Position numbers and translations under genes: made by a program. A DNA stretch of 64,000 nt from DAISVY01 sp036826635 (GTDB lineage Bacteria > Zixibacteria > MSB-5A5 > GN15 > FEB-12), in assembly GCA_036826635.1 (NCBI GenBank), contig DAISVY010000002.1, positions 248,001-312,000 of the forward strand, written 5' to 3'. Every line of letters starts with the position of its first letter. Position 1 is the stretch's first letter. Positions 15,707 through 23,581 of the stretch are shown piece after piece. Below the pieces are notes generated by a model. It was not told the DNA's origin. It worked only from the letters and a program-made list of their open reading frames with translations, and made no database searches.

Positions 15707-16630
15707 ATGTATACATACGGCCCCGTACCTTCCCGTCGCCTTGGTCGCTCTCTTGGTGTCAGTCTTATTCCGGCCAAAACCTGCTCTTATTCCTGTGTCT
15801 ATTGCCAGTTGGGACGAACCAGCCGCGTACGGACAATGCGGGAGAGTTTTTTCCCGAAAGAAGATATACTTGCGGAGATCACCGCCGCCGTGGAGAAAGA
15901 CCGGCCGGAGGTCATCACCTTTGTCGGAGACGGTGAACCTACTCTCTCGAAAGATTTGGGCTGGTTGGCAGACCGATGCAAAGCCGCCTGGGAAATACCC
16001 GTGGCGGTCATCACCAACGGTTCGCTGATATTTCTTCGGGAGGTTCGGGAGAGTCTTAATCGCGTCGACATCGTGCTGCCTTCCCTCGACGCCGCTTCCG
16101 AGCAGACATTTCGAAAAATCAACCGACCGCACCATGATATTACACTGGCAAAAGTTGTCGACGGCCTGATGCGGTTTCGTTCCGAATTCGCCGGTCAAAT
16201 CTGGCTGGAGGTCATGCTGGTAAAAGGGTTGAATGATACCGACGAGTCCTTGTCAGCTCTCGGCGCAACTATCGCCCGGATTCGTCCCGACCGCATTTAT
16301 ATAGTCGTCCCGATTCGCCCCCCGGCCGAGAAATGGGTAGAGCCGCCTTCTCCGGCGACAATTTTGAAAGCTCAGCATATACTGGGAGGCGCAGAGTCGA
16401 TAGCCAGCTTGGAAAACGGCGATTTTGGCCTTTCGGAATTCAGCAACGCCGAACAGGCGATACAGGAAATCGGTTCAAGGCATCCTCTTCGACACGAACA
16501 GGCGTTGCGGATCGAGGCTGCTTTTGACGCCGGGGGAACGGTTGCCCAGCTGCTGGCCGAGGGAGCGCTGGTGGAGGTCGAATACGGGGGGAATCGCTAT
16601 GTCCTTCCGGGCAGGTTTGTGCGCGGTTAA
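15707..16630 (+). CDS. Radical SAM protein
   Basis: 307 residues. The N-terminus YGPVPSRRLGRSLGVSLIP leads into the [4Fe-4S] motif CSYSCVYCQLGRT (CxxxCxxC), then the GDGEPTLS glycine-rich SAM contact. The last 70 residues look like a small winged-helix domain (EAAFDAGGTVAQLLAEGALV). The subgroup is widespread in anaerobes and archaea and has no assigned reaction that I know. AAGGA lies about ten bases upstream of the ATG. It is the last gene of the run that starts at 10586, so it may modify a protein or cofactor of the ORP-like system. Confidence 0.9.
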   Translation: MYTYGPVPSRRLGRSLGVSLIPAKTCSYSCVYCQLGRTSRVRTMRESFFPKEDILAEITAAVEKDRPEVITFVGDGEPTLSKDLGWLADRCKAAWEIPVAVITNGSLIFLREVRESLNRVDIVLPSLDAASEQTFRKINRPHHDITLAKVVDGLMRFRSEFAGQIWLEVMLVKGLNDTDESLSALGATIARIRPDRIYIVVPIRPPAEKWVEPPSPATILKAQHILGGAESIASLENGDFGLSEFSNAEQAIQEIGSRHPLRHEQALRIEAAFDAGGTVAQLLAEGALVEVEYGGNRYVLPGRFVRG

Positions 16631-16712
16631 GGTGCCCGGTGTTCTGGCGGAAAAGCGCCCGGGCGTCGGTTTCGGGAGCTCGGTGCGCGGGGTTTGTCGA
16701 TTCAGTATTTCC

Positions 16713-16740
16713 TTGACATATGGGCGATATTTCGTAGATT
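16713..16740 (+). promoter_or_regulatory. Sigma-70 promoter of tRNA-Met
   Basis: TTGACA, a 16-base spacer and TAGATT, ending 27 bases before the tRNA. Confidence 0.6.
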
Positions 16741-16767
16741 TTTGTCCGCGAAAATGTGTTTTCAGAT

Positions 16768-16841
16768 GGCGGTGTAGCTCAGTTGGTTAGAGCAGCGGAA
16801 TCATAATCCGCGTGTCCGGGGTTCAAGTCCCTGCACCGCTA
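16768..16841 (+). tRNA. tRNA-Met (CAT), elongator type
   Basis: Full cloverleaf: acceptor stem GGCGGTG/CACCGCT with a G-T end pair, D-arm TAGCTCAGTTGGTTAGAGCA, anticodon stem GCGGA/TCCGC with loop ATCATAA (anticodon CAT), and T-arm with GTTCAAG. The GCGGAATCATAATCCGC arm is characteristic of elongator tRNA-Met rather than initiator or tRNA-Ile2. CCA is not encoded. A low-GC accessory segment begins about 200 bases after the tRNA. Confidence 0.95.
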
Positions 16842-17044
16842 TTGTACTTTCGTACGGCCCCTCCGGGTTCACCAGGTTGAAGGGGTTCATCTTACCGCAG
16901 AGAATCTGGCCGCGCAAATGACTAGGCACCCGTCAATAGCATGGTCGCGGTCATAATCTTCGTTTTGGCCTTGCTGATAACCCGCCTCTTCAACGAGTGA
17001 TTCGACAATTAGGCCCTCCAGACCTTTTTCGCTAACGCCTGTTG

Positions 17045-17749
17045 TCATTCAAAGATATTCCACAATATTTTTTTCTGTTTGTTTACAGCTTCTATGAAGT
17101 TGAGGGTGTTAGTAAATTTAACTGCAATCTCCGGTACGATGGGGCCGAGAGTTCTGAATTTATCCTTTATCTTCTCAAGTTCTAATCCTCGGTTAGTCCA
17201 TTCATGGGTCCAATTGACGCAGTGTGGTTCCCAGTGCAGTGGAGATTTGTTCGGTGGTGTATAGTTCACCCATAGTTTGCTCTTATTTGAGTTCTTAAAT
17301 ACATATTCGGCTGACGGTGTCAGATGTACTCCTATCCAGTCTGCATACTCATGCCATGCAGCTGCTTCATCCACGGCCTTACCTATAAAGATATTGTCCT
17401 GTATTGCAAAGCCACCAAAGGCTATTGCCCCACGAACAGGAATTTCAGCTTCGATTGATTTCTGAATCGACCAAGCTGCAAGCTCACCGTGGATGCCAAT
17501 TGCCTTGGTCGCCTCTTTAAGATCGCATTGCGTGAAAATGGCAATCGTATCCGAAATACTCTTCACAATGACATTGCCTTGCACTTTGCCACGTTGCTTT
17601 TCGCCCCGCTTTCTGAGACCATCCACTATACCACTCAGCGGCACTGTAGCATTAGGGTTACGGTCGTAAACACCCCGCCAGCCGAGCACGTCAAGGAATG
17701 TGACAACGCCATCTGACATCGCAGGGGCTATATAGGCTGCACTCAGCAT
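17045..17749 (-). CDS. Divergent class III nucleotide-cyclase-like protein
   Basis: 234 residues from ATG 17749, which overlaps the TGA of the upstream gene (TGATG) and follows GAGGGGTATTG. The fold signs of a class III cyclase are seen: VTFLDVLGWRG with Asp20, SISDTIAIF with Asp67 (47 residues apart, close to the usual 44 for the two metal-binding Asp), IPVRGAIAFGGF, and GKAVDEAAAWHEYADWIG in the place of the GDTVNLAARLE motif. The Asn/Arg pair that stabilises the transition state appears replaced by Asp and Trp. It may be a non-canonical cyclase or a binding domain. Lower GC than its neighbours. Function not known. Confidence 0.6.
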   Translation of the reverse strand: MLSAAYIAPAMSDGVVTFLDVLGWRGVYDRNPNATVPLSGIVDGLRKRGEKQRGKVQGNVIVKSISDTIAIFTQCDLKEATKAIGIHGELAAWSIQKSIEAEIPVRGAIAFGGFAIQDNIFIGKAVDEAAAWHEYADWIGVHLTPSAEYVFKNSNKSKLWVNYTPPNKSPLHWEPHCVNWTHEWTNRGLELEKIKDKFRTLGPIVPEIAVKFTNTLNFIEAVNKQKKILWNIFE

Positions 17750-18405
17750 CAATACCCCTCCCAGACGCTTCCACGTGGTGCGCGCTCTGTTGTCGCCTTC
17801 ACCCAATTAGCCAACTCCACTAGAGCTAACTGCACTGCTTCGTGTGAAAGTCCTTCGTCGGAAGCGCGATCCCATAGCCATTCGAGACGTCCTTTTAGCC
17901 CTGCTGGATATTCGACCATGTCATTGTTGAAATTTGAGTAAAGGAACGGGCGTCCTCCCTTGTCACATGGTCCACTATGGGTGAACTCGACATCCCAACC
18001 GGTGTCCGTACGGAGTAGTGTATACGTGTCATCGTGGCCCCACCGCCTAGAATAGACGGTGAAAGTAAACTTTTGGCCCATTGTCTGATCGACCGGATCA
18101 TCATTGGCATGAGGATCATTTATGAAGGCTAACAAATCCTCGACCGGGTGAACGTGCATGTAGAATTCTTCATGATCCGGTTCGAGTTTGCGATTCTCTA
18201 TCATGTATGCATGGTGTTTTGGCTCAATTCCTCGACTCTTTAGGGACATATGCAGTTCATGAGCCTGTTCACCCATTTCCTGAGTGAGCTTTCCAATATC
18301 CTCCTTCTCAGGAATTGCTCCGGCATAGGACGCTCTAATCTGATTTAGTCTTCTCTCAATCTCAGTTAGTAGCTCTTGTTCCTTTTCCAGTAACTTTATG
18401 CTCAT
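17749..18405 (-). CDS. Protein of unknown function coupled to the cyclase-like gene
   Basis: 218 residues, ATG at 18405 with GGAGAAAA five bases upstream. A coiled-coil N-terminus (LLEKEQELLTEIERRLNQIR) leads into a helical region and then a mixed beta domain with TFTVYSRRWGHDDTYTLLR and GPCDKGGRPFLYSNFNND. It ends in a helical segment (LSHEAVQLALVELANWVK). The last third reminds me of integron-cassette and island proteins, but I cannot name a family. Its stop codon overlaps the start of the cyclase-like gene, so the two are made in step and probably act together. Confidence 0.6.
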   Translation of the reverse strand: MSIKLLEKEQELLTEIERRLNQIRASYAGAIPEKEDIGKLTQEMGEQAHELHMSLKSRGIEPKHHAYMIENRKLEPDHEEFYMHVHPVEDLLAFINDPHANDDPVDQTMGQKFTFTVYSRRWGHDDTYTLLRTDTGWDVEFTHSGPCDKGGRPFLYSNFNNDMVEYPAGLKGRLEWLWDRASDEGLSHEAVQLALVELANWVKATTERAPRGSVWEGY

Positions 18406-18455
18406 ACAATTTTCTCCAAATCACCAAACCTCAGCAGCAACGTTTTCGCGTTCCG

Positions 18456-18800
18456 TCATTCATTGATCTTGGCTGTGAATCGGACTCCTATCTTCTTTGC
18501 AAACTCAAACTCCGGAATCCACGGGACTTTGTAATCTATACACACGTCTGGAATCTTGATCTTCTTAGATGCCAGCATTTCGGTCGTGACAACTATCGCC
18601 TTTTCCGCTATTGCATGTGCTATAACCCATGGGTCTGCAAGGGAGCGACCTTTCTTGTCGTCCACAAGTTCGGGATGTGACGCCATGATCTTTTTGAGGT
18701 TCTCATTAACATAGTCTGTCACTTCGCGGAATAAATGCGGCCTTTCTTTGGGACATCTAAATAGGCCGTCGTCTTCCTTTCCTGACGTGCCCCCGGTTGT
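18456..18800 (-). pseudogene. DUF4411 (PIN-like toxin) gene, N-terminus lost
   Basis: About 115 codons remain of a protein that is normally about 165 residues. The surviving part has the DUF4411 hallmarks ERPHLFREVTDYV, SLADPWVIAHA, VVTTE and KIKIPDVCIDYKVPW. The N-terminal strand with the first PIN-type Asp is missing, because an IS3-family remnant joins at about 18801. The reading frame runs into IS sequence and has no sensible start. The usual partner, an HTH/ImmA-like antitoxin, is not present. The toxin is therefore very probably dead. Confidence 0.75.
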
Positions 18801-19432
18801 TGTACCACTTCTTAAGTTAGTTTTCTCATAGCATTTGTCAAGCTGGTTGGAGGTTGAACAGCTTCGGGAGCCGGGGGACGGTAGCCCAGAGAGCTGTGTG
18901 GCCGTTTTGTGTTGTAGCGAATCCGCCAGCACTCAAGCAAGACTTCAATCTCAGTCAAGGTATAGAAGATTTCCCGATTTAGCAGTTCATCCCGCAGCTT
19001 ACCGTTGAACGATTCAACATATCCGTTCTCCCAGGGACAACCCGGTTCGATGAATAACGTCTGCACCTGAAGCCGTTCGAGCCACTCGCGAACCGCTGCA
19101 GCTGTAAACTCGGGGCCGTTGTCTGATCTCAGATATGCCGGAGCTCCACGCTAAATGAACAAGTCAGCCAGGGTGTGGATGACATCCTCTGAGGTGAGAC
19201 GAAGTCGTACGACCAAAAGGGTGAAGTTTGCCTTTCACGCGGAATCCCCGGTCCTTTTAGGTCTCGTGACGCATTACAACAAGCTTCTTCTGCAACAGTC
19301 TTCGAACTTCGCGCTCTTCAAACCAAGGCTGCAATTGGCGGTTTTCAGTCTCCCCGATCTCTCGTCCTTAGCCAATTGCCACTGCAATTACTCCGCGGGA
19401 TTTGAGCCGCAGCTTGAGGGCTTACAGTGTCA
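18801..19432 (-). mobile_element. Degenerate IS3-family insertion sequence remnant
   Basis: The left edge starts TGTACCACTTCTTAAG right after the DUF4411 fragment. The right edge may be the CA at 19431-19432 (TTACAGTGTCA), which is uncertain. It holds the C-terminal part of an IS3-type transposase, broken by a stop codon and a deletion. At about 630 bases it is roughly half a normal IS3 element. Confidence 0.65.
18812..19255 (-). pseudogene. IS3-family transposase OrfB, broken
   Basis: The DDE integrase-like end is clear: PAYLRSDNGPEF, then EPGCPWENGYVESFNGKLRD with the catalytic Glu, and RPHSSLGYRPPAPEA. Upstream, an in-frame TAG splits DLFI*RGAPAYL. A piece reading WSYDFV is found in another frame and joins directly to the LTSEDVIHTLADLF region. 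That implies a deletion of about 60 codons plus a frameshift. The element cannot transpose by itself. Confidence 0.8.
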
Positions 19433-19608
19433 ACCTCTGACCCGGCCGTCTGCCTCACCTCACGCCACCATACACCCGCGGCCATTCCCGAAGCAACCGC
19501 CATAGTCAGCCAGAAAACTATTCCCCACGTACATCGTATTCCGGCACACAAAACCGCCAGTCCTGCAAACACCAGCGCCAGTAACCCGGCCATACCTGTC
19601 TTTATCAT
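19345..19608 (-). CDS. Small membrane protein, probably truncated by the IS
   Basis: 87 codons. Two hydrophobic segments are visible (MAGLLALVFAGLAVLCAGI and WGIVFWLTMAVASGMAAGVW). After about residue 58 the composition changes (SPQAAAQIPRSNCSG), matching the proposed IS edge near 19432, so the C-terminus is likely IS-derived. Start at 19608 is preferred; a GTG start at 19659 is possible. No family recognised. Confidence 0.35.
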   Translation of the reverse strand: MIKTGMAGLLALVFAGLAVLCAGIRCTWGIVFWLTMAVASGMAAGVWWREVRQTAGSEVDTVSPQAAAQIPRSNCSGNWLRTRDRGD

Positions 19609-20035
19609 AAGATACCCCGACGATTCTCCGTTCTTTTTACCGGCGAGAACCCCGGCCACAGACCCACCGGTAAGTTAACCAGAAACACCCGCCGACCGCT
19701 GTCCGGATACAGGCGTGTCGACATCTGACCCCTGTACCCACCGACCGTTAACAAACAAACTCGCAGGAAGTATAACTCCCGTCTGTTAAGAAAATATGCA
19801 GGGGTACTGACAACCCCTGTCAGTAAAAATGAGCGGCCCACCCGGTCCCATTTACAAGGCAGAGAATTACGGTCCGGGGAGCAATGCCCACAACGGGCCG
19901 GCCGGTGGTCTGACCAACGATTTATTGAATCGGGTTAATAATGGAATACTATACACACGAAAGAGTATATCACGAAGGGCCGCCCGGTTTCGGGACAGTC
20001 TCCGATCTCTCGGGCAAAAGATCAAGGCTGCTCGT
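19609..20035. other. 427-base gap before corA
   Basis: No gene is supported. The + strand reading starting at 19829 runs antisense to corA and is not believable. The one structured element is the repeat at 19799-19824. Confidence 0.4.
19799..19824. other. Compact pseudoknot-like interleaved repeat
   Basis: CAGGGGT-ACTGACA-ACCCCTG-TCAGT. The outer arms pair over 7 bases, and the loop ACTGA also pairs with the TCAGT that follows. Two interleaved stems of 7 and 5 bases could form an H-type pseudoknot or two exclusive hairpins. No gene start with a ribosome site follows closely on either strand. Confidence 0.45.
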
Positions 20036-21118
20036 TCAAATCCATTTCTTCCGGCGGAAGAACCAGAGCAAACCGCCGGCGATCAATATCACGACAACCC
20101 AGAAGACAGGGTAACCGAACCGAAGAGTCAACTCGGGCATATTGAACGGGCTTGCGCAGGTATCAAAGTTCATCCCGTACACGCCGGCCAAAAAACCCAG
20201 AGGAATAAAAATCGTCGCGAATATCGTGAGTACTTTCATGATGTCGTTCATGCGGTTGGATATGCCCGTATGATACAGATCCAGCAATCCCGAAACCATA
20301 TCCCGATAAGTTTCCACCGTGTCAATCACCTGTACAATATGCTCGTAGAGGTCTCTCAAATATGGACCGGTCGATGGCATCACCAGTTGTGATTCCATCC
20401 TTTCAATGCCGCCGATAACTTCACGAAGCGGCCAGACCGATCTGCGCACAAGAACCAATTGTTTCTTGAGATCCCTGATCTTATCGAGATGTTCCGGCTG
20501 GGAATGTTCGGACACGGCATCGTCAAGCATCTCGATCTCATCCCCCAGTTGTTCGAGGACCACGAAGTAATGATCCACAATCGCATCCAGCAGAGCATAC
20601 GCCAGATAATCAGATGTCATGAACCGCGTCCGTGGAACCGCCTGCTTTATCCGCTTGCGAATCAAATCGAAAATATCTTCGCTTCTTTCCTGAAACGTAA
20701 TGACCCAGTTTTTACCGAAAAGAATACTGATTTGCTCGGCCCTTAACTCGTCGTCTTTCGTCTCCCGACGTAACATCTTCAACACTATGAAAACGTGACT
20801 ATCGGCGTTTTCCATTTTGGGGCGCTGACCGGTGTTGACGATGTCTTCCAGGATCAACGGATGCATACTGTAATGCTCCCCGATCTTTTCCACCAGCGCC
20901 GCATTATGGATACCATCCACATTGATCCACGTCAACGTGGGACTATCCTTGTACGGCAGACATTCCTCGATGGTCGAGACGCGCTTTTCTTCATACTCGG
21001 AATCCGAGTAATTTATGACGTCGATGTGCACATCTTCCGTTCGTTCTCTGCCGATATACACCACACTGCCGGGTTTCAAACCGAATTTTCTGGCCGCTCC
21101 GCCGAAGTGTTTCATCAT
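20036..21118 (-). CDS. corA: CorA family magnesium/cobalt transporter
   Basis: 360-residue CorA channel. A long cytoplasmic alpha/beta and helical domain (ERTEDVHIDVINYSD and TWINVDGIHNAALVEKIGEH) leads to two C-terminal membrane helices. The pore signature is GVYGMNFD, matching the GMN motif. The C-terminus is basic (RRKKWI), as usual. Start ATG at 21118 with GGGAGG upstream. It is followed on the same strand, with a gap of 60 bases, by the MscS-like gene, so the order is mscS then corA in one transcript. Likely magnesium uptake. Confidence 0.96.
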   Translation of the reverse strand: MMKHFGGAARKFGLKPGSVVYIGRERTEDVHIDVINYSDSEYEEKRVSTIEECLPYKDSPTLTWINVDGIHNAALVEKIGEHYSMHPLILEDIVNTGQRPKMENADSHVFIVLKMLRRETKDDELRAEQISILFGKNWVITFQERSEDIFDLIRKRIKQAVPRTRFMTSDYLAYALLDAIVDHYFVVLEQLGDEIEMLDDAVSEHSQPEHLDKIRDLKKQLVLVRRSVWPLREVIGGIERMESQLVMPSTGPYLRDLYEHIVQVIDTVETYRDMVSGLLDLYHTGISNRMNDIMKVLTIFATIFIPLGFLAGVYGMNFDTCASPFNMPELTLRFGYPVFWVVVILIAGGLLWFFRRKKWI

Positions 21119-21178
21119 AATTACTCACCTCCCGTCGCCCCGGGACAAACCGGCATATCTCGTACCATCACGCCCATA

Positions 21179-22246
21179 CTATTTATCGCTTTGTTCCTGC
21201 CGTTCGATGTATTCGACCAGACGGGCCAACCGCGTTTCCAAAACATCTATATTCTTCTTAATCCGATCGCGCGAATCTTCACTGGTGGCATCCGCCAACG
21301 AGGTCTTCATCGTCTCAAGTTCCTCTCGCAGTGCCGTATGTCTTTCCCGGAGTTTCTCCAGCGACTCCGCCTCGTCAGCTTTGTCGAAAACAACCGCTTC
21401 CGGCAATTCTTTCTGCCGGTCAGCACGGTGGGCGGCACGTTGGTCGGAAGGAACAAAAACTTTATCGGCACTCAGCACACGCTGATTCATGAAGGTCGGA
21501 GAAACGATTTCCACTCCCGCGCGATGCAAATGGTCCAGCATCTGCACCCGCAAATTGGAGCGGGTCGAAAGCAGGCTCTTCACATCGGTCAAAAGCCCCG
21601 CCAGACGGTATGTAATCGCAAAGTCACCGAGATCCATAATGTAAACGAACGGTTCCTTCAGTCCGGCCGCGGCCGCAGCCCCGAGCAGGGCATTTTCGAC
21701 GACGGAGTGGGTGATATCGTACCCGAGCGACACCTCCGCCGTTACCAGTGTCCCGGAGGAACGGATCACCTTCACGGGATTAGTCACCAGATACAGATTG
21801 GGCAACGTGGTCAGATCTCTGTCTTCGGTCTGAATTTCAATATGGAAAAGACCTCTCTCGGAAACGCGCCCGAAGTGATCCCCCACTCGCACGAAATCAC
21901 CCGGACGGAAATTTTTGATTGCGCGCAGCATGAGCCCGGCCATGATATTGCCCACAAAAGTCGTCGCCGACAGTGCAATGGCCGCACTGAGAAGTATTCC
22001 GAGCAAACCGAGAAGCTGTCCGATAGTCGATTCCGATACGGGCAGGGTCAGAATAACCACCAGTAACCCGACGAAAGAAAGTATCAGAACAACCAGTTGC
22101 AGTCGGAATTGACGACCGGACACGCCGGCGTAGCGTTTATTGAGAGTTAATCTGACTACCCAGATGACGAATACCACAGCAACCAGGGCAACTGCGGTTG
22201 GGATCAAATCCACGGCCTTTGACAACACCGGACCAAATATATCCAT
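21179..22246 (-). CDS. MscS-like mechanosensitive channel
   Basis: 355 residues from ATG 22246, with GAGG about ten bases upstream. Three to four N-terminal membrane helices end in the pore-lining region TTFVGNIMAGLMLRAIKNFRP, then the beta domain GDFVRVGDHFGRVSERGLF. A cytoplasmic extension at the C-terminus, from about residue 265, is highly charged and coiled-coil (ESLEKLRERHTALREELETM), which small MscS proteins lack. Probably an osmotic release valve. The coiled coil may regulate gating or oligomerisation. Confidence 0.92.
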   Translation of the reverse strand: MDIFGPVLSKAVDLIPTAVALVAVVFVIWVVRLTLNKRYAGVSGRQFRLQLVVLILSFVGLLVVILTLPVSESTIGQLLGLLGILLSAAIALSATTFVGNIMAGLMLRAIKNFRPGDFVRVGDHFGRVSERGLFHIEIQTEDRDLTTLPNLYLVTNPVKVIRSSGTLVTAEVSLGYDITHSVVENALLGAAAAAGLKEPFVYIMDLGDFAITYRLAGLLTDVKSLLSTRSNLRVQMLDHLHRAGVEIVSPTFMNQRVLSADKVFVPSDQRAAHRADRQKELPEAVVFDKADEAESLEKLRERHTALREELETMKTSLADATSEDSRDRIKKNIDVLETRLARLVEYIERQEQSDK

Positions 22247-22399
22247 ATCGTCGATACCTCGAGGCCAAAGGTGCACCGGCAACACCAGTTGTGTTATTCG
22301 GAGTTAATTGTAAAAAAGACGAAAGATAATAGCAACGGACATTTTGCCCGGACATCCGACCGAGCAATCACCGCAATCGAAAGACCGACATTCGCAGCT

Positions 22400-23581
22400 C
22401 TATATATTCCTGATGAGTTGCTGAAATACCGCCCAGTTTCTCAAAGCCGCTTCGCGGTCGGTGGCGGGTCGATGGCCGCAGAGAAGTAACAGCGCCAGCA
22501 CCAGTTCCGAACCTAAAGGTTCCCGGCCAAGTGCCTCCACCCCGGCTCTGGTCAGCGATTCAACGTTGCCAGGAATTACCACGGAACGCAAGCCTCCGAC
22601 CGTCGTGATACCGCAACCTGCCGCTGTCTTGAGCAGTCCTTTGATATCATACTGTGAGCACGACAACCCCGCCTCGGCCAGCACACCCGGCAGGTTGTCG
22701 GCGTCAAGCAACTCCTCGTCGCGGTACGAGGTTTTGGCCTGGCGTTCGGCCAGTTCAGACCGAAGCATATCGAAGTAATCGTCAATCGTCCCGAGCAGCC
22801 GCGCGATAAGCTGAAACTGCCCTCGGACCTCGGGCGACGTTATCCGGTGTTTATAACCCAGCAGATGTTCCACTTCAGCCCACATGTTCTGGGCCATGGT
22901 TCTGACCTGCAACTCGAACCAGGGACGATGGCCAACAGGACTGACGTCCTTCCGCAATCGAAGGATGTAATGCACCGACGCATAGCCGCTCGGCTTCGAC
23001 TCGTGCTGCATTTCGAGCCCCAGATTTTCGCAGGTAGCTTTCGGTAAGTAAGCGACAGGCGGTTTGTGCGCCGATATCTCGAACAACCCGCTCTGGCGAA
23101 TCTCCCGATCTATCACGGGCAAAGCGGACAGAAAGAACACGACCACCCGTACTCCCAGGGCATCACACATGGTCTTATAGCTGATTCGAGACATGCCCCG
23201 GGGGAAAACGTCCGGCTTGGCCAGTATTTTCCGCACCACCGCCTGAGGCTCTTTGATGCGGGTTCGTGTCCTTTGTACCGGCGAAGGGTCCGGTGTTCCC
23301 GTCCGACTGACCAGTTTGCGCCAATAGCCCGGTGAACACCATTGATCGAGAATCTCCCGGATACGGCTTTCGGTCGGCCGTAGTGTTTCCTCGACATAAT
23401 CGTTGTAACCGGTAATGAACCGCCGCATGCTCTGAAACGAGAAAAGACCTTCGGCCTGATCGTCGGCCGACGCATGGCTCTTGCGCATCACAAGGCGGTG
23501 TCCGGTCCCATCGGCGGTTACAGACGACGTACCCGTGTCCTGCTCAGTGGTTGCAAACTGTCGATCGTCGTCAGATACCAT
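22400..23581 (-). CDS. RelA/SpoT-type alarmone synthetase domain protein
   Basis: 393 residues with one RelA/SpoT synthetase domain in the middle and no hydrolase, TGS or ACT domain. The visible motifs are RTRTRIKEP, MCDALGVRVVVFF, SGYASVHYIL, and FELQVRTMAQNMWAEVEHLL with the catalytic Glu of ExQxRT. Typical small alarmone synthetases are 200-270 residues; this one has about 75 extra at the N-terminus and 130 helical residues at the C-terminus. It overlaps the tolC end by 11 bases, so it is coupled to an efflux operon. It could make (p)ppGpp or, as some toxic relatives do, modify another target. Confidence 0.88.
   Translation of the reverse strand: MVSDDDRQFATTEQDTGTSSVTADGTGHRLVMRKSHASADDQAEGLFSFQSMRRFITGYNDYVEETLRPTESRIREILDQWCSPGYWRKLVSRTGTPDPSPVQRTRTRIKEPQAVVRKILAKPDVFPRGMSRISYKTMCDALGVRVVVFFLSALPVIDREIRQSGLFEISAHKPPVAYLPKATCENLGLEMQHESKPSGYASVHYILRLRKDVSPVGHRPWFELQVRTMAQNMWAEVEHLLGYKHRITSPEVRGQFQLIARLLGTIDDYFDMLRSELAERQAKTSYRDEELLDADNLPGVLAEAGLSCSQYDIKGLLKTAAGCGITTVGGLRSVVIPGNVESLTRAGVEALGREPLGSELVLALLLLCGHRPATDREAALRNWAVFQQLIRNI

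Noticed and set aside
16822..19850. Integrative island with att repeats at tRNA-Met
   Set aside because: No integrase gene and no second copy of the tRNA 3' end was found, so only an accessory segment is claimed.
19829..20392. 187-codon + strand reading frame after the pseudoknot-like repeat
   Set aside because: It is antisense to corA for half its length and lacks a ribosome site.
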